Shown: positions 46,315 to 57,574 of the stretch, piece by piece
How the letters are laid out: each line of letters begins with the position of its first letter
How positions within the stretch are numbered: position 1 is the stretch's first letter
NCBI RefSeq assembly: GCF_000002595.2
Contig: NC_057006.1
Location: 6,527,512-6,591,511 of the forward strand
Length of the DNA stretch: 64,000 nt
Direction: 5' to 3'
Source: Chlamydomonas reinhardtii
Lineage: Eukaryota > Chlorophyta > Chlorophyceae > Chlamydomonadales > Chlamydomonadaceae
Translations under genes and position numbers: made by a program
Notes under the pieces: generated by a model
Told to the model about the DNA's origin: nothing
Seen by the model: only the letters and a program-made list of their open reading frames with translations
The model's database searches: none

Positions 46315-47258
46315 GGAGGGGCAGCGCGAGCGTGCTCGGTGCTCGTGGAGCGAGTCCTGGCAGGTTGCCAAGTTAAGTACACGCCATCATTCACATTCAC
46401 CGCATGTCACCGCCGGAACCAACACGACAGGTGTCGTGTTGGTTCCGGCGGTGACATGCGGTGAATGTGAATGATGGCGTGTACTTCGTAACGTTGCACG
46501 GTATACGAAATGATAGGGCCTGTGGGTTCAGGCTTAGTTTTATAGCGGACGCCGATACGGGCGGGGAGGATGCAAACGCGCATCACAGGGTAGTGAATGC
46601 GTGCGCGTGGGTACTACTAAAACTAGAATTCGGAGCCTTAACAGCAGCTTCCCTTGAGTCCTTAATTGATTCTTGTTAAGGCTGATTGATTGGATTATAG
46701 CACATTGATTCTAGCAGATGCGCGGCATTACATGTTAAACACAGGGGTGAGCCGGGGTGGCAGTATGTGTCGGCCTGAACGGTGCGATGTTGCCTCGATG
46801 TGGTGGTGCCGAAAGGCACCGTTTATTGTGATTTGGGGTGTGTAGGTTAGCTGTTGCTCATGTCGAGGTCCCAGTCGGCTCGGGTCAAGTTTGTCGGCTT
46901 GATGCACTTGGGGTCGGTTAAACAGGTACCGTCACGCGGTACCCTAGTGACTAATCACATTGATTTTAGCGCAGGGCATGATCAGCTCTGTTTATGGCTG
47001 GTGGATACGGTGCGTTGGAGCGCCGGGAATCGGTAAGCTGTCAACTAAACGTGCTCTATAGAACTGGCGAAAGAGTTGGTGACATGGAGAAACTCAACCA
47101 CATGCGAGGATGTGCGGTATGGGCTGACAAGCATGCCCAGCAGTTGTAAGGCGCACTAGACTGGATACATGCGTACGCCTCATCCCGCCATTGGGGGTGG
47201 ACAGCTGCGAGAGCAGGGCACGTCAGGGTCGGCGCGCACGATGCAAGCACTACGGGGC
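46315..47258. other. 3' region with palindrome, otherwise no gene seen
   Basis: After the kinase-like stop this stretch holds a 112-bp palindrome, then AT-richer sequence without gene features (46490-47150). A TGTAA at 47145-47149 (+) is far (831 nt) from the stop. Confidence 0.35.
46375..46486. repeat. Perfect 55-bp inverted repeat with 2-nt spacer
   Basis: The left arm 46375-46429 and right arm 46432-46486 are exact reverse complements around GG. The arms begin AAGTACACGCCATCATTCAC. It lies 60 nt after the kinase-like stop codon, so if transcribed it would form a very stable hairpin in the 3' UTR. Confidence 0.9.
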
Positions 47259-47263
47259 TTACA
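47259..47263 (-). terminator. TGTAA poly(A) signal, ELP4
   Basis: TGTAA on the minus strand, 157 nt after the ELP4 stop. Confidence 0.5.
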
Positions 47264-47419
47264 TTGCTTTTTGGCACCAGTGCGTTATGTCCCACATATC
47301 AAGCGGGTGCACTGGCCCACTGGGTTTCGCCCCGCTCCAGCATCGCATTGCAACCTGGACAATTTGCCATACCATTTCATCACTCGCGTCCGGCCTCCCC
47401 ATGCAACACAAGTTTCTCT

Positions 47420-50137
47420 TCAAAAGTCAAGTGCCTTGCTGCCACCCCCGGGTGCCGGCGGCCCGCCGCACAGCAGTGCTGCCGTGCTCTTGCTGGCGGT
47501 CTTGGCCGCCACAACTCCTGCAGCCCCAGCCGCCCCCCGCGGCCCCCCCTTCATATACGCCTCCTGCGCGCGCGCCGTCGCCTCCGCGAGCCGCTCCTCT
47601 GCGTCCGGGTCCACCTGCATGCCGGGTTTGTGTAGGGAGGTATGGCTCCCATCTTGCACAGATTCTGTAGGGTGATGCCTTTCCCGGTAACTTATTGCGG
47701 CCTAACGCTCAGCTCCCTTGTTGTATCGCGCACACCGGCAATTCCACTGGCATGCCCTGTTAAGTGGACTACCGTACACACGAAAGCACCTCACCTCCAC
47801 GACGCTGAGCCCCAGCCGCCGCCGCTTGTGCCGCACCACGTGCAGCACTCCGTCGCAGGTGCGGGGGCCCAGCATGCCCGCCGAGCACAGCTTGCGGACA
47901 CTGAGTAGCGCCACCGCACTGTGGGGCAGGGAGGGCGCGCAGATCCCAGATGGCAAGACAGCGCCGACCGCAACAACACTACTGAAGTCCCCACAAGTTC
48001 TCAGCCCCATCAACATGTCCCTCTAAGCCCCCCTTCGACCACAGTCCTTGGACCGCGGCTCTCCCCTCCCACCTCCGCCATCACTGACGCCACCCACCTG
48101 GCCGGGTCAGGCAGCAGGCGGTGTAGCTGCGAGTCGTCTGACAGCGGGTCCAGACCCAACACACTGTCAGCCAAGTGCGGCAGCCGGCTGGCAGTTCCCG
48201 CACTCAGCAGGCCTGTGGTAGGAGAGGGAGAAGCCAAGGATACCGTAATGTCATCTGTGGGCTGAAGAACACTCGGCTCGGGCAAACCGCTAGGACATAT
48301 CGGCAGCCTGCCGAGCAATGTGTCGATTTGGCTGGATGTCGGCACCTGCAACCCTGCCCTGCCCTGTCTCGCCGTTGCGGCGCACCTGCCGGCACCGTCA
48401 CCATGACTGCGCACCGCGCCCGTAGCGCCCGCTGCCGCACGTTGTAAAGCAGCCGCAGCAGCTCCACCTCCTGCTGCTGACGCGCGCCCTCGCCCTGGGC
48501 CTGCAGCGAGCCTAGACCCAGGCTGCTGCTACAGCCACTGCCACCCCTGGCCCACCACCCCAGGCTGCCGGCTGACTCGATCACCAGGCGCCCGACCGGC
48601 TCTGGCCCTCGCCGGGCAGCAGCTGCGGCTGCCAGCACCGCTGCGGCGGAGCCCGGGGCTGCCACTGCTGTTGCGTGGTCGGGTGCAGAAGGCGCGAGCG
48701 ATGAGAGAAAGGCCCCGGCGCGCTCATCCGCTGCTGCGTAGGCGGCTGGCCCACTGCACTCCGCCACTTCCTACACACAGCAGTCCAAGCCATGTAATTC
48801 TCTTATCGGAAGTGACCTGCGCTTTGCATCGCGCTCATTGCCGACTAACATTTGTGTGCTACTATCATGGCACGGCGCACTCACCAGCGCTGCGCCGCGT
48901 AGCGCCTCCTCCCCGATCGGCCGTGTCAGGTCATAGCTGTGGCACCACTCGCGCCCAACACCCGCGGCAACAGCCGCGCCCGCACGTGCGAATGACGACC
49001 TGTGCGCGCAGAGCGATAGGCAGCAACCGACGAGTCAGCTGCCTCCAACACATCACCCCACAGCCGACGTCACCCATCCAGCTGCCAATTCTGTATTCCC
49101 TGTGTCGGGCATGGCCCAGCCCCCCCCCCCCCCCACACACACACACACAGCACCAGACCCACTTCGCGCCGGTGGTTGTGGACGCCGATGCTCCAGACCG
49201 CCCCGACATGCTCGCCGCCGACTGTGCCCGCTGCGGCTGCTGCTGTGGCTCGTCCTTTATGTATTTGCGGTACTGCCACGCAATGCGCAGCTCAGGTTGC
49301 TCCTTCTCCGCCGCTGCGTCGTCCGACGAGGACTATGCGCGGGGTCCGGCAGCGGCAGGATGGGTGGAGGTTCAGACACACCGTTCACGCATGTACATCG
49401 CGACATGGCATGTAGCGACAAGGTAGTGACCGGCTGACTGCAGCGCCCGGGTCACAATCATACCTGAGATGCGCTGGCCTCTGCAGGCAGGAATGCCCCT
49501 GGCCCGCCGGCCGGCGGCGATGCGCTTAGCCACATTACTTTCTGTGCAAGGCATACGGACAAGCAACACGTGATGGTTAAAGACGTACATCAGCTTTTAC
49601 GCATATACTGGGGCTCCCACACTGTGCATATCATGCTTCGGTACAGAATTCATCTGCGGGCCCCTCAAGCTCTTCCCCGACCCGATACCTGTCGGCACGC
49701 CACGCCCTCTGCCATGAAGTACCGCATCAGATTCAAGTGCTGCCCAGAATAGGGATCCTGGCAAGGGTAAAATGAAAGTGATAGGTCCTTCTGGTTGTCC
49801 ATGCTATCCAGCACGTGTGGGTAATCAGCAGTGTGCGCAACGAGACACCAAAGGTTGCGTCAGAGTGGTGGCACTGGTGGCAAAGCATGCGCAGCAGGGT
49901 GCGCCCCGACGCACCTCAAGCACAAGCAGGACAGATGACAGCGGTAGGCCACCTCCAAGGATCCGGTCCAGGTCCACCAGGCCCATGGACACCAGCGTCT
50001 GGCCATGCAGGCCTGGGCGGGTGCCCATGTCTGCGTGCGCAAGTCGGGGTGCACGGGGTCAGGCTCCCGACCGCGACATTCCCAGCTCCACTGACCGGTC
50101 TCTTACCCGCAGTGCCTGCCCTGCGGAAGGCGCTCAT
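47420..50137 (-). CDS. ELP4: Elongator complex protein 4 (465 aa)
   Basis: Ten exons read leftward: 50107-50137, 49915-50030, 49689-49757, 49464-49541, 49163-49332, 48885-48999, 48386-48770, 48098-48212, 47795-47918, 47420-47614. All junctions close. ELP4 is a RecA-fold subunit of the Elp456 ring, which assists Elongator in wobble-uridine tRNA modification. Matching blocks: MGTRPGLHGQTLVSMGLVDL then DRILGGGLPLSSVLLV, HLNLMRYFMAEGVACRQ, LRIAWQYRKYIKD, GREWCHSYDL, VELLRLLYNVRQRALRARCA, SRLPHLADSVLGLDPL, LHVVRHKRRRLGLSVVE, and the C-terminus GGSKALDF (animal KHLDF). As usual for ELP4 the P-loop is not canonical. Alanine-rich and Ser/Gly-rich inserts lie in the exon 48386-48770. It is divergent from B9D2. 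Confidence 0.93.
49120..49150. repeat. (C)n-(AC)n tract in an ELP4 intron
   Basis: About 15 C followed by (AC)8, just inside the donor of the intron at 49000-49162 when read on the gene strand. It has the same composition as the tract in the TBC1D13 intron at 24.4 kb, in the opposite role. Confidence 0.6.
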
Positions 50138-50671
50138 GGCCTGGCTGTGGTTTACGAGGCGCCGCAAGCTGAGCGGTTGTCAAGTCTTCTCCCGTCTCCG
50201 GGGCCGCATGAGCAAGGCAGTGGAATGATTATTTCGCTCCTGCACTACATAATTAGAAGAAGGAATGCAGGGCAACTTAGGGTCCTTTGTGAAATCGGCC
50301 TTGGATCCAAGCGGCTGTTTCTTTGAGTTTCGCGACGCTACGGTTTAAGCAGCAGCCTTAATGACATATTCCTCGTCTCCACGAAAGCCATCTACTGAAC
50401 GTACTATCTAGCAAAGTTCAAGTTGACTTTTGTCTCTCTCCGCTTAGCACCTTGCGCGCTCCTTGTCATGCGATTGCACAACTAAGCGGTCATTTATTGA
50501 GCTGCGCTGTCATCCTCAATAAGCTTCGCTGAATTGGAAGCCCAGCTTGTCCAAACATCCCAGTTTGGCTTGCTGAACATTCTTGCGCAGCTTCACGCTG
50601 TCGCTAACCTGTAATTTTGCAAGCAAACTTGAGGAGACCGCTGCGACAGCACCTGGCGTGCAGCTGCCAAC
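50138..50671. promoter_or_regulatory. Divergent promoter, ELP4/B9D2
   Basis: 534 bp between the two starts, AT-rich around 50225-50520. No gene seen. Confidence 0.4.
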
Positions 50672-51652
50672 ATGGCGGAGCTGCACGTCATCGGGCAAAT
50701 CCAGGGTGCTATCGGCTTCCCCAGCCAGAACCTGTTCTGCAAGGTATGGCCATGCGGTAGGCTATTTTGACAACAAGGGGCGCAGGGGTATCGGGGAGTG
50801 GTTCGTGGCACGCAGTGGGCTAAGCCTGCCACGGTCCGCGGCAGCACATTCGACGACCTCGTCCCTTGACTGACCCCTGCTGCAATTGCTTGCGATACCC
50901 TAGTGGGGAGTCGCTGCAGGGCGAAGCTGGGAGCTACTAGAGGGTTTGGACTCTGGGCAGACGCAACTCGACCTGGCACCAGAGGGGGAGCCGGTCGTGT
51001 GGGCCCATCCACTTGACCTCCACTACGCATGTCGCGGCCTAGCCGGCTGGCCAAAGCTATACTTCCAAGTCTGGAGCCAGGACGTACATGGCCGAAATGA
51101 CATATGTAAGTTGCGCCGCTGGTTGGCACTTACTCTGAGGTCAAACATATGGTGGCAGTCCCATTGCTCAGTGACACTTTTCCACGTCGGGGGCACAGGC
51201 GGGTACGGCTTTTGCCACGTGCCGACGGCGCCGGGGCAATACGAGATTGAATGCCCCACGTGGATACCGGAGGTGAGCGTACCACCTTCGGGCGTATGCA
51301 GGGATGCTTGGTGCAGCTGTCCTGCCTGCACCAGCACTACCTATATGCGCGCGGCTCGTGGTTGGGCTCGGGTCATGACGGCACCAGGCTGGGTCCTCTG
51401 CTCCCTGTGACCCTAAACCGGCCCTAATCTTAATTCCCCATTTCTCCCAAACCCATCTGTCTCTGTCAGGGCACTGCGGGCGAGCGCATTGCGGCGTTCT
51501 TCCTGGGCGGCAATCCCCGGCTCAAGTACGAGGAGGTGGTGTACACGCCCGGAGATCGCTTCCGCCTCAACACCGTGTCGGCGGGGTTGGTGCAGGTGCA
51601 GCTGGGCGTCATTGTCAAGGACTTTGAGCGCAACCACGTGCACTTTGGGTGA
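50672..51652 (+). CDS. B9D2: B9 domain protein 2, ciliary transition-zone protein (176 aa)
   Basis: Four exons in phase: 50672-50743, 50904-51105, 51199-51272, 51470-51652. Length and sequence match animal B9D2 (175 aa) from end to end. Blocks: MAELHVIGQIQGAIGFPSQN, LFCKWGVAAGRSWELLEGL, VVWAHPLDLHYACRGLAGWP, LYFQVWSQDVHGRNDICGYG, FCHVPTAPGQYEIECPTW and the tail VQVQLGVIVKDFERNHVHF. The B9 domain is a C2-like fold. B9D1, B9D2 and MKS1 form the tectonic/MKS module at the ciliary gate, and loss in animals causes Meckel-type ciliopathies. TGTAA follows at 51814. Confidence 0.96.
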
Positions 51653-51813
51653 TGGCTGAGCTGATAAGGGGTCGGGGGCGGGGATGGTGGTTGTTGGAGT
51701 GGGTAGAGGCATCGCCGGTGTTGGGATGGCTGTGTGTGCTGGTGGGAGGTGAGGCGGAGGTATGATGGAACAGGTGACCCTGACAGCAGATGCGGATGCG
51801 ATCAGTTGCCAGC

Positions 51814-51818
51814 TGTAA
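51814..51818 (+). terminator. TGTAA poly(A) signal, B9D2
   Basis: TGTAA 162 nt after the B9D2 stop. Confidence 0.6.
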
Positions 51819-52336
51819 AATAATTCATAGCAAGGAGTGCTGGGCGTGAGTGCTAGGTAGCGAGTGGGGCACCTTTCCTTGCTTCGGCGTCGGTGACTCC
51901 GACAACTAGTTAAGGATGGCAAAGGACTGCTCAGAGGAGAAGTGCGCATATGGCGAAGTGCCTTGGGTTCCGGAGGTAACGGAGTGAAGGAGCTGCCTCA
52001 CCGGCGAAACAGATGTGGCTGGCTTACATGCCTGCAGCGCCGCAGCGACCCGCAGTGCACTGTGTCGCCGGATTCTGGCCCGTTATTTCCCACACAATAG
52101 CGTGTACATGCCTGTACATTGTGTGAGCATGTCCGCGACACCACCCGCATACAGCAGTTCCAACACAGCGCATAACAGAAGCCATTCGGCGCAAATGCAG
52201 CACCGTGTTTCATGTGCAGCCTACCGCTTTCCCCTAGTCAGCACTCCCATCGCCACGCCACCAAGTCCCTCTCCAGCCTGCCATCGTAGCACAAGCCATG
52301 CCGCACCGTACCCCGCCTCGTCCTCTAGCTTGGGCA
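51819..52336. other. Convergent 3' region
   Basis: Between the 3' ends of B9D2 (+) and the CANIN-like gene (-). A complement of TGTAA at 52024-52028 would end the leftward transcript. No gene seen. Confidence 0.4.
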
Positions 52337-55020
52337 TCACTCGTTGCCGTGTCCAGAGGAGTTGTCCAGTGCGGCCTTGCTCTCCGCCAGGAACACGCGG
52401 ATGCGCATCACCAGCGCCTCCCGCCCGCGCATGTGCTGCTCAAAGCTGTTCATGTACTGGTAGATATAGTTGTACAGATTCGCGGCGTCTGTACGCGAGT
52501 GGAGGATTGGAGGAAAGGAAACGAGGGATGGAGGGCGGGGCCTGGTGAGTGGTGTCCAGCAAACAACGCGAAAGCACAAGTCAATTGGACTGGCCTTCTG
52601 CAACTTGACCACAGGCGTGGCGCAGCAGGCTGACTCATGCGCCTTGGCCGCCGACTCACCCTCGGAGTCACTGGTGTAAATGGTGTCCCACGCCACCAGC
52701 TGCGCGCACTGAAGGATGGTCATCAGCCGCCAGTAGTCCACCTTCTTGTCCTTGCTCCGCCGCAGCGCCTCCACCACCGCTCGCGCCGCGGTGGGGCTAC
52801 TGTCAGGCCCCAGCAGCGCCTGGAGCTCAGACGCCGCCGACGTGCCGCGCCGGCTGGCACCCGCCGCACCGTGCTTGGTCCACGGCAGGTTCTGGAAAAC
52901 ACACGCGGGGATTGACATGGAAGCACAGTACTTACCAGCATCCCTGCGACTTTGCGACTACCATACCGTTCGTCTTCCTCTGCATGTCCTCCCTACCAGT
53001 CACTCACGTGCGGTACCACCTTGCGCATCAAATGCATCGCCATGGCCTGCCGCCAGCCGCGTAGCCGCTCACTGCTTCCCGGCAGCGACGCCAGCAATCG
53101 CCACGTGGCGCGCGGGCTCGGCCCCAACTCCAGCGCCTGCACCGCGCTGTCCTCTCCCACCCGCCGCCACAGGCGCTCCTCCCAGGGCTCCATCACTGCC
53201 TCCACAGCGGCCCGCGCCTCCAGGTACAGCACGGCGCACATGTCGGGGTCCAGCAGCAGCCGCAGCAACACCTGCAGCAGTGACTTCCCGGCGGCCTGCG
53301 CACGGGAGTGTGAACGAAGGAGCGGGCGGTGGCTGGGTCGTCAAGCACATGTCGGGGGCGGGATGCGAAGACGCGGACACGTGGTTACAGACCACGCAAT
53401 GCACTCAACCTGGCCGTGCTCTATGCCAGCCAGTCCACAGTCTGCATGCACTAGCCCGACATGCGACGCTGCCTGGCACCCACCTGCGCCGCGTTGTCAT
53501 AGCCGGCATCCAGCTGCCCGGCGCTGTGCAGCCCCACCAGGTCCACCAGTAGCCGCAGCACGCACTGCAGGTTGGGGATGCGGGCAGCGGCTGAGGTGCC
53601 GCTGCCGCCTGCGCCGCTGCTACTGGGACCCGCTGCACCGCCCGCGCCCGCCTGCTCGCCTGCGTCCTCCTGCCCTGCGCTCCGCTTGCGGCTGCCGCCA
53701 CTACCTCTCCCGCCGTGGCCTTGACCGTGCGAGGGCAGGAAGCCCGTGGCCACGAAGAAGCTGTGAAAGTCAACAACCTGGGGCACCCAGCCCATCTCTG
53801 CAAAAAGGAAGACAATGGGGTAAGAGGTGCTAAGAATGCGGATGTTACAGAGGGGACAGTCCCAGCACCCGAAGACGCCGAGCCATCACGTGCTAAGAGG
53901 TAATAGGTATCGCGATGAGGCACAGCGCCTGAGAAACTGAAAGGCTCCCCAGCCGCAATTCTCGTGGCGATGCGGGTTGATGGGCCGATGGGCTCCGGCT
54001 ACATCTAGTACCTTGCAGCTTCGGTCCCACTGCTACACAGTGCGGTCATCCACTGTAGATTGGCGTAAGTGGTAAAGCTATCCGTTGTGCAAAGCGTACC
54101 TGACCGCGTTGTGGACCGGTAGTACTCCACCGCCTGCTGGTACGCGGCGTAGGGCTGCTCGCCGTAGCACACCAGCTGCCACAGCACGCGCAGCACAGGT
54201 GTAGCCGTGTCCGGCGTGAAGGCTCCCAGGAAGTCAAACAGCTGCCGGGTGCCTATTAGCTGCTGCAGCAGCACCTCGCCCTCTGCGCCCGCCAGCGGTA
54301 GCTGCAGCGGGCTCACATCCACAGCCGGCAGCGGCTGCATGCAGAGCACCGTGCATGGCAGTCAGTACTACGCAAGCGCAGGGTACACCACATACCCGTA
54401 CCAATTACTTTCCCTTGCATTCATCATGGCACTGCAGCGCTCAGCGCCGAAATGGAAGGAGTAAGGCGTTGTGCAGCGCCGTGTGCACCCCCCGCACTGC
54501 TCACTTGTTGCAGCGTCAGGCATAGCGGCTCCAGCGAAGGCGGCTCCACCTCTTCCTCGCCCTGCGCGCCCGCGTCCTCAACAGGCTCATCGGCGTCCTC
54601 CGCTAGCGCCAGCGCCTCCGCATCCGCATCCGCGTGCTTTTCCAAGCATTGCTCCTGCAGCCGCGCGTTCGCCTCCTCCCGGCGGGCGGCCTCGGCGGCA
54701 CGCTTACGGCGCGCCTCAGTGATCTTGGCGATCTCCTTGGCGGGATCTCCCAGACTGCGGAAGGGTGTTTGCATTTCCACGAAGGCGCTTGGTACTTGTT
54801 GCGCAGGACGGCCAGCGCCCACGCAGAAGTCCGACCGGGCCTCTGTGGCACGCTCTCCCCACCACGAACCGCGAGCCACACCAACCCCGAGCCCCAAAGC
54901 CTGAAGACTGCTAAGCAGCACCCACCTCTCCAGGCTTTGCATACATGCTTGCAAGTTGAACTCCGGCAATGCCTTGTTGTTTTCTATCTCCTTGAACGTC
55001 TCACGAAAGTCCTCAGCCAT
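52337..55020 (-). CDS. CANIN-domain (SLF2/FAM178, Nse6-like) protein, probable SMC5/6 partner (521 aa)
   Basis: Seven exons read leftward: 54926-55020, 54505-54754, 54100-54334, 53484-53797, 53008-53295, 52660-52891, 52337-52488. All phases close. The N-terminus MAEDFRETFKEIENNK is followed by a charged coiled coil (ITEARRKRAAEAARREEANA). An all-helical domain then has the features I associate with FAM178/SLF2: LLQQLIGTRQLFDFLGAFTP with VLRVLWQLVCYGEQPYAAYQ, then CVLRLLVDLVGLHSAGQL, then WRLLASLPGSSERLRGWRQ (compare H-LL--LP---R---LR), then VDYWRLMTILQCAQLV. FAM178A/SLF2 and fungal Nse6 recruit SMC5/6 to damaged DNA. The match is by pattern only. A Ser/Gly-rich insert lies in the exon 53484-53797. 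Confidence 0.65.
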
Positions 55021-55311
55021 GGCTGCCGATGCTATACGCCGGCCTAATGCGCGCACAGGTCTCAAGTGTTTAGAAGGAGCTACCAGAAAAAGATTGAAAC
55101 TGCCATTTTGTTTCCCGCGCAGTGACAGCTCGACACCGCAAGGCTACGGGAATGAGCGAGCTACAGTCAAAATTTATGAGCTCAAGTGCAAAGAGCTGAA
55201 TTGGCCAGGGCCGGCCGGGCTGGGGCTAAGTTGGCCCGATCGCAGCACGCCCATCACCACAAAAGAATCACAGTTTTCATTCTCATTTGTTACATGCTGT
55301 CAAGTACTTTA
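55021..55311. promoter_or_regulatory. Upstream region of the CANIN-like gene
   Basis: Probable promoter between the CANIN-like start (-) and a MITE-like element. A short rightward frame from an ATG at 55021 ends at a weak donor and is not called. Confidence 0.3.
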
Positions 55312-55318
55312 TGATACA

Positions 55319-55676
55319 GGGATTTGCAAAGTGATTGGCGGGTGCGGAGGGCCGAATTGCACACAACTTCGCCGGAAACTTTGCACAAGTCCAATTGCGC
55401 ACAACCGATTGTGCACGATTGCTTCGCTCCCACCCCAGACACAGTAGGCGTACATTACAGTACAGTACAAGTGCAAGTTTGATCCATTTACCCAGTCCAA
55501 GTCAACCATGCCGGCCCTGCCTGGGTGGCTGAAGGTTGACGTTTGAGGTTTGGGCTTGTGCAAAGTTTGGGCTTGTGCAAAGTTTTCGGATGACTCGGCG
55601 CGCGATGTGACCCGAATTGTGCACAAGCCCCGGCCGAAACGCGCACCAAAAACACGCCAATCACTTTGCAAATCCC
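55319..55676. mobile_element. MITE-like element with terminal inverted repeats
   Basis: The ends are exact 22-bp inverted repeats (GGGATTTGCAAAGTGATTGG with CG), 55319-55340 and 55655-55676. Internal pieces are also inverted copies (gaaactttgcacaag on the left, its complement twice on the right near 55557-55583), so the whole 358 bp can fold on itself. It encodes nothing. The flanks TGATAC and its partner GTAGTCATCA suggest that the ends may extend a few bases further. Size and structure fit a nonautonomous DNA transposon; the family is unknown. Confidence 0.7.
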
Positions 55677-55783
55677 CGTAGTCATCAATCATGGTGTTAA
55701 CGTCATCAACGCCTTGGCAACTTGCACGCATAGTTTCAAGAGGATGCACGTCAGCGTCCAGTGGCGCGTGTGTGTCTGCATTA

Positions 55784-57331
55784 ATGCAACACGCCAATGT
55801 GAGTTGCTAGATCACTGGTAATGGTATGGGCTTTGGCAATTGCATTTGGGTTTTCGACACTTGATTGTTTTGAGCCGCTGCGACGCGCTTCTCCCACAGG
55901 CTTTCAGCACAGAAGCTGCAGCACGGAGCTCGGAATCTGCTTCCACCTCTGGCCGGGACAGCGCAAAGCCAGCGGATGGGAAAGGGACCGCCAAGGGCAA
56001 GGGTGCCGGTGCTGGCGGGGCATCCGCTCCAGCCCCCAGCGCAGCAGCCGCGGCGGCCGCGGCAGCGGCCGCCTCCAGCTATCTCCAACCCAGTCGGCTT
56101 GGCCTATACACGCGGACCATCCTGCAGCGTGAGCTGATGCTCAAGCTGCAACCACGCTCGTGGGATGCGCTGCCACGGCTCACTGCCATCGAGGTGTCCA
56201 TCCCCGCAATTGAGACGCAGCTCGAACGCGATGTGGTGGACAAGAGCGAGCTGCTGCTTTACGCGTTGGCTCTGGAGGTGCTGGCGGGCAAGCCGGCGGG
56301 CTTCACGGCGCCCGCCAACAAGGCGTTGGGCACGCGGGCCACAGGGGTGGCGGTGCGGCTTGACGCGGTGACGGAGCCGGAGGCCGCCCACCTGTTCATG
56401 GAGAAGCTGGTACACGTGCTGCTGCCGAACCAGGTGGGCGTGGAAGGAACCGGGTGGAGGGACGGGGGATGGGCCGTGGGGCTCGGGCGCAGGGAGAGTG
56501 GGGAGGGAGGGGGAGCGGCACAGACGCGGACGGGCAAGCGCCAAGCGATAGGGGCCTGGCCGCGCACGCGGCGGGCGGCGGCAAGGCGTAACGGACCGTA
56601 GAGCGCATCGGTTAGCAAAGTCGTTCAAGCTGTGTGCACTGGCACCTCAGGTGGGCTTCGAAGGAGTGCCGCCACCCATGCTGGTGCCGCCGCCTCGGCG
56701 CAGCAAGGCAGCGGAGGCGGCTCAGGCGCGGAAGGCGGCTCTGGACCACCGCAAGGCGCCAGCGAAGGCGCACTTCACAGAGATCAAGGTAAACCCAGTC
56801 CGTTTCATCGGGGATGTGTGTGTCGGGAGGAGTGATCGTAAGTTGTCTGATATTGAAGGTGCTGATGTGGGTCGGGGGCCGCATGGCGGTTGGTATGCTG
56901 CACTGCTGCACCGTATCTGGGTCAGAGCCGGCGCTTTGCACGTCAAGCAGCCCTAGCCACGCCTTGTACGATAACTGGCTTTGGCTTCATCCTCGATGAT
57001 ATGGGTTCTGGGGCCTGCAGCTTTCCCATTCATACGGCACTCCGCAGCTTGGCCCCATTACCACTGACCTCCTTCCGATGCCCATAACCGTGCCTCCCCG
57101 TGCGCTGCCGTTCAGGTGGGCAACCTGCTCACGTACCCGGACTTCGAACAAAACTTCTCGCTTTTCGAGCCGCTGCGAGGCATGCGCGTGCGGCTGGTGA
57201 TGGAGGGTGCCTCCGCCGCCGACTGCGCTGCGTTGTTGGGCGGCATGTCGCTGCCGGTACTGAGCGGCGCTGCGGCAGAGGCAGCGCTCGCGGAAATCAC
57301 GGCGGAGGTGGCGCGGCGAGCGCGCGGTTGA
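55784..57331 (+). CDS. Mitochondrial ribosomal protein uL5m (about 300 aa)
   Basis: Secure exons: 55900-56433, 56651-56788, 57116-57331 (295 aa to the TGA). The first exon is uncertain: an ATG at 55784 with MQHAN and a donor at 55799 joins in phase to AFSTEAAARSSESAS, but another start further up is possible. After an Ala/Gly-rich leader the L5 pattern follows: LMLKLQPRSWDALPRLTAIE, DKSELLLYALALEVLAGKPA, HLFMEKLVHVLLPNQVGFEG, NLLTYPDFEQNFSLFEPLRG and MRVRLVMEGASAADCAALLG. Bacterial uL5 binds 5S rRNA in the central protuberance. The sequence is very divergent, and the presequence suggests the mitochondrion. A proline- and lysine-rich insert (MLVPPPRRSKAAEAAQ) replaces the loop. Confidence 0.7.
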
Positions 57332-57529
57332 GAGGCAGCAGGTTGAGGGTGCGGGGCGTTCGAGAAAGGGCAGCGGTGGCTGTTACGGGACGCGGCTGGT
57401 GCCTGTACAAACCGACCCCAGCTATGTCAAGGAGATGAGGTGATTCCGAAATCTTCGGCCTCAGACCTGCTTTAGTACGGGTACTAACACAATTATTGAC
57501 ATAATAAGGGTACGGCTTAGGCTTGAGGG

Positions 57530-57574
57530 GCTTCTTGCCCTTTTGCGCGTCCGACGCGCAAAAGGGCAAGAAGC
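57530..57574. repeat. Perfect 22-bp inverted repeat, 1-nt spacer
   Basis: 57530-57551 and 57553-57574 are exact reverse complements around one C. The right arm runs into a Lys-rich coding-like stretch. Confidence 0.9.

Noticed and set aside
55309-55797. 162-codon open frame on the minus strand
   Set aside because: It runs through the MITE-like inverted repeat and has no domain; open by chance.
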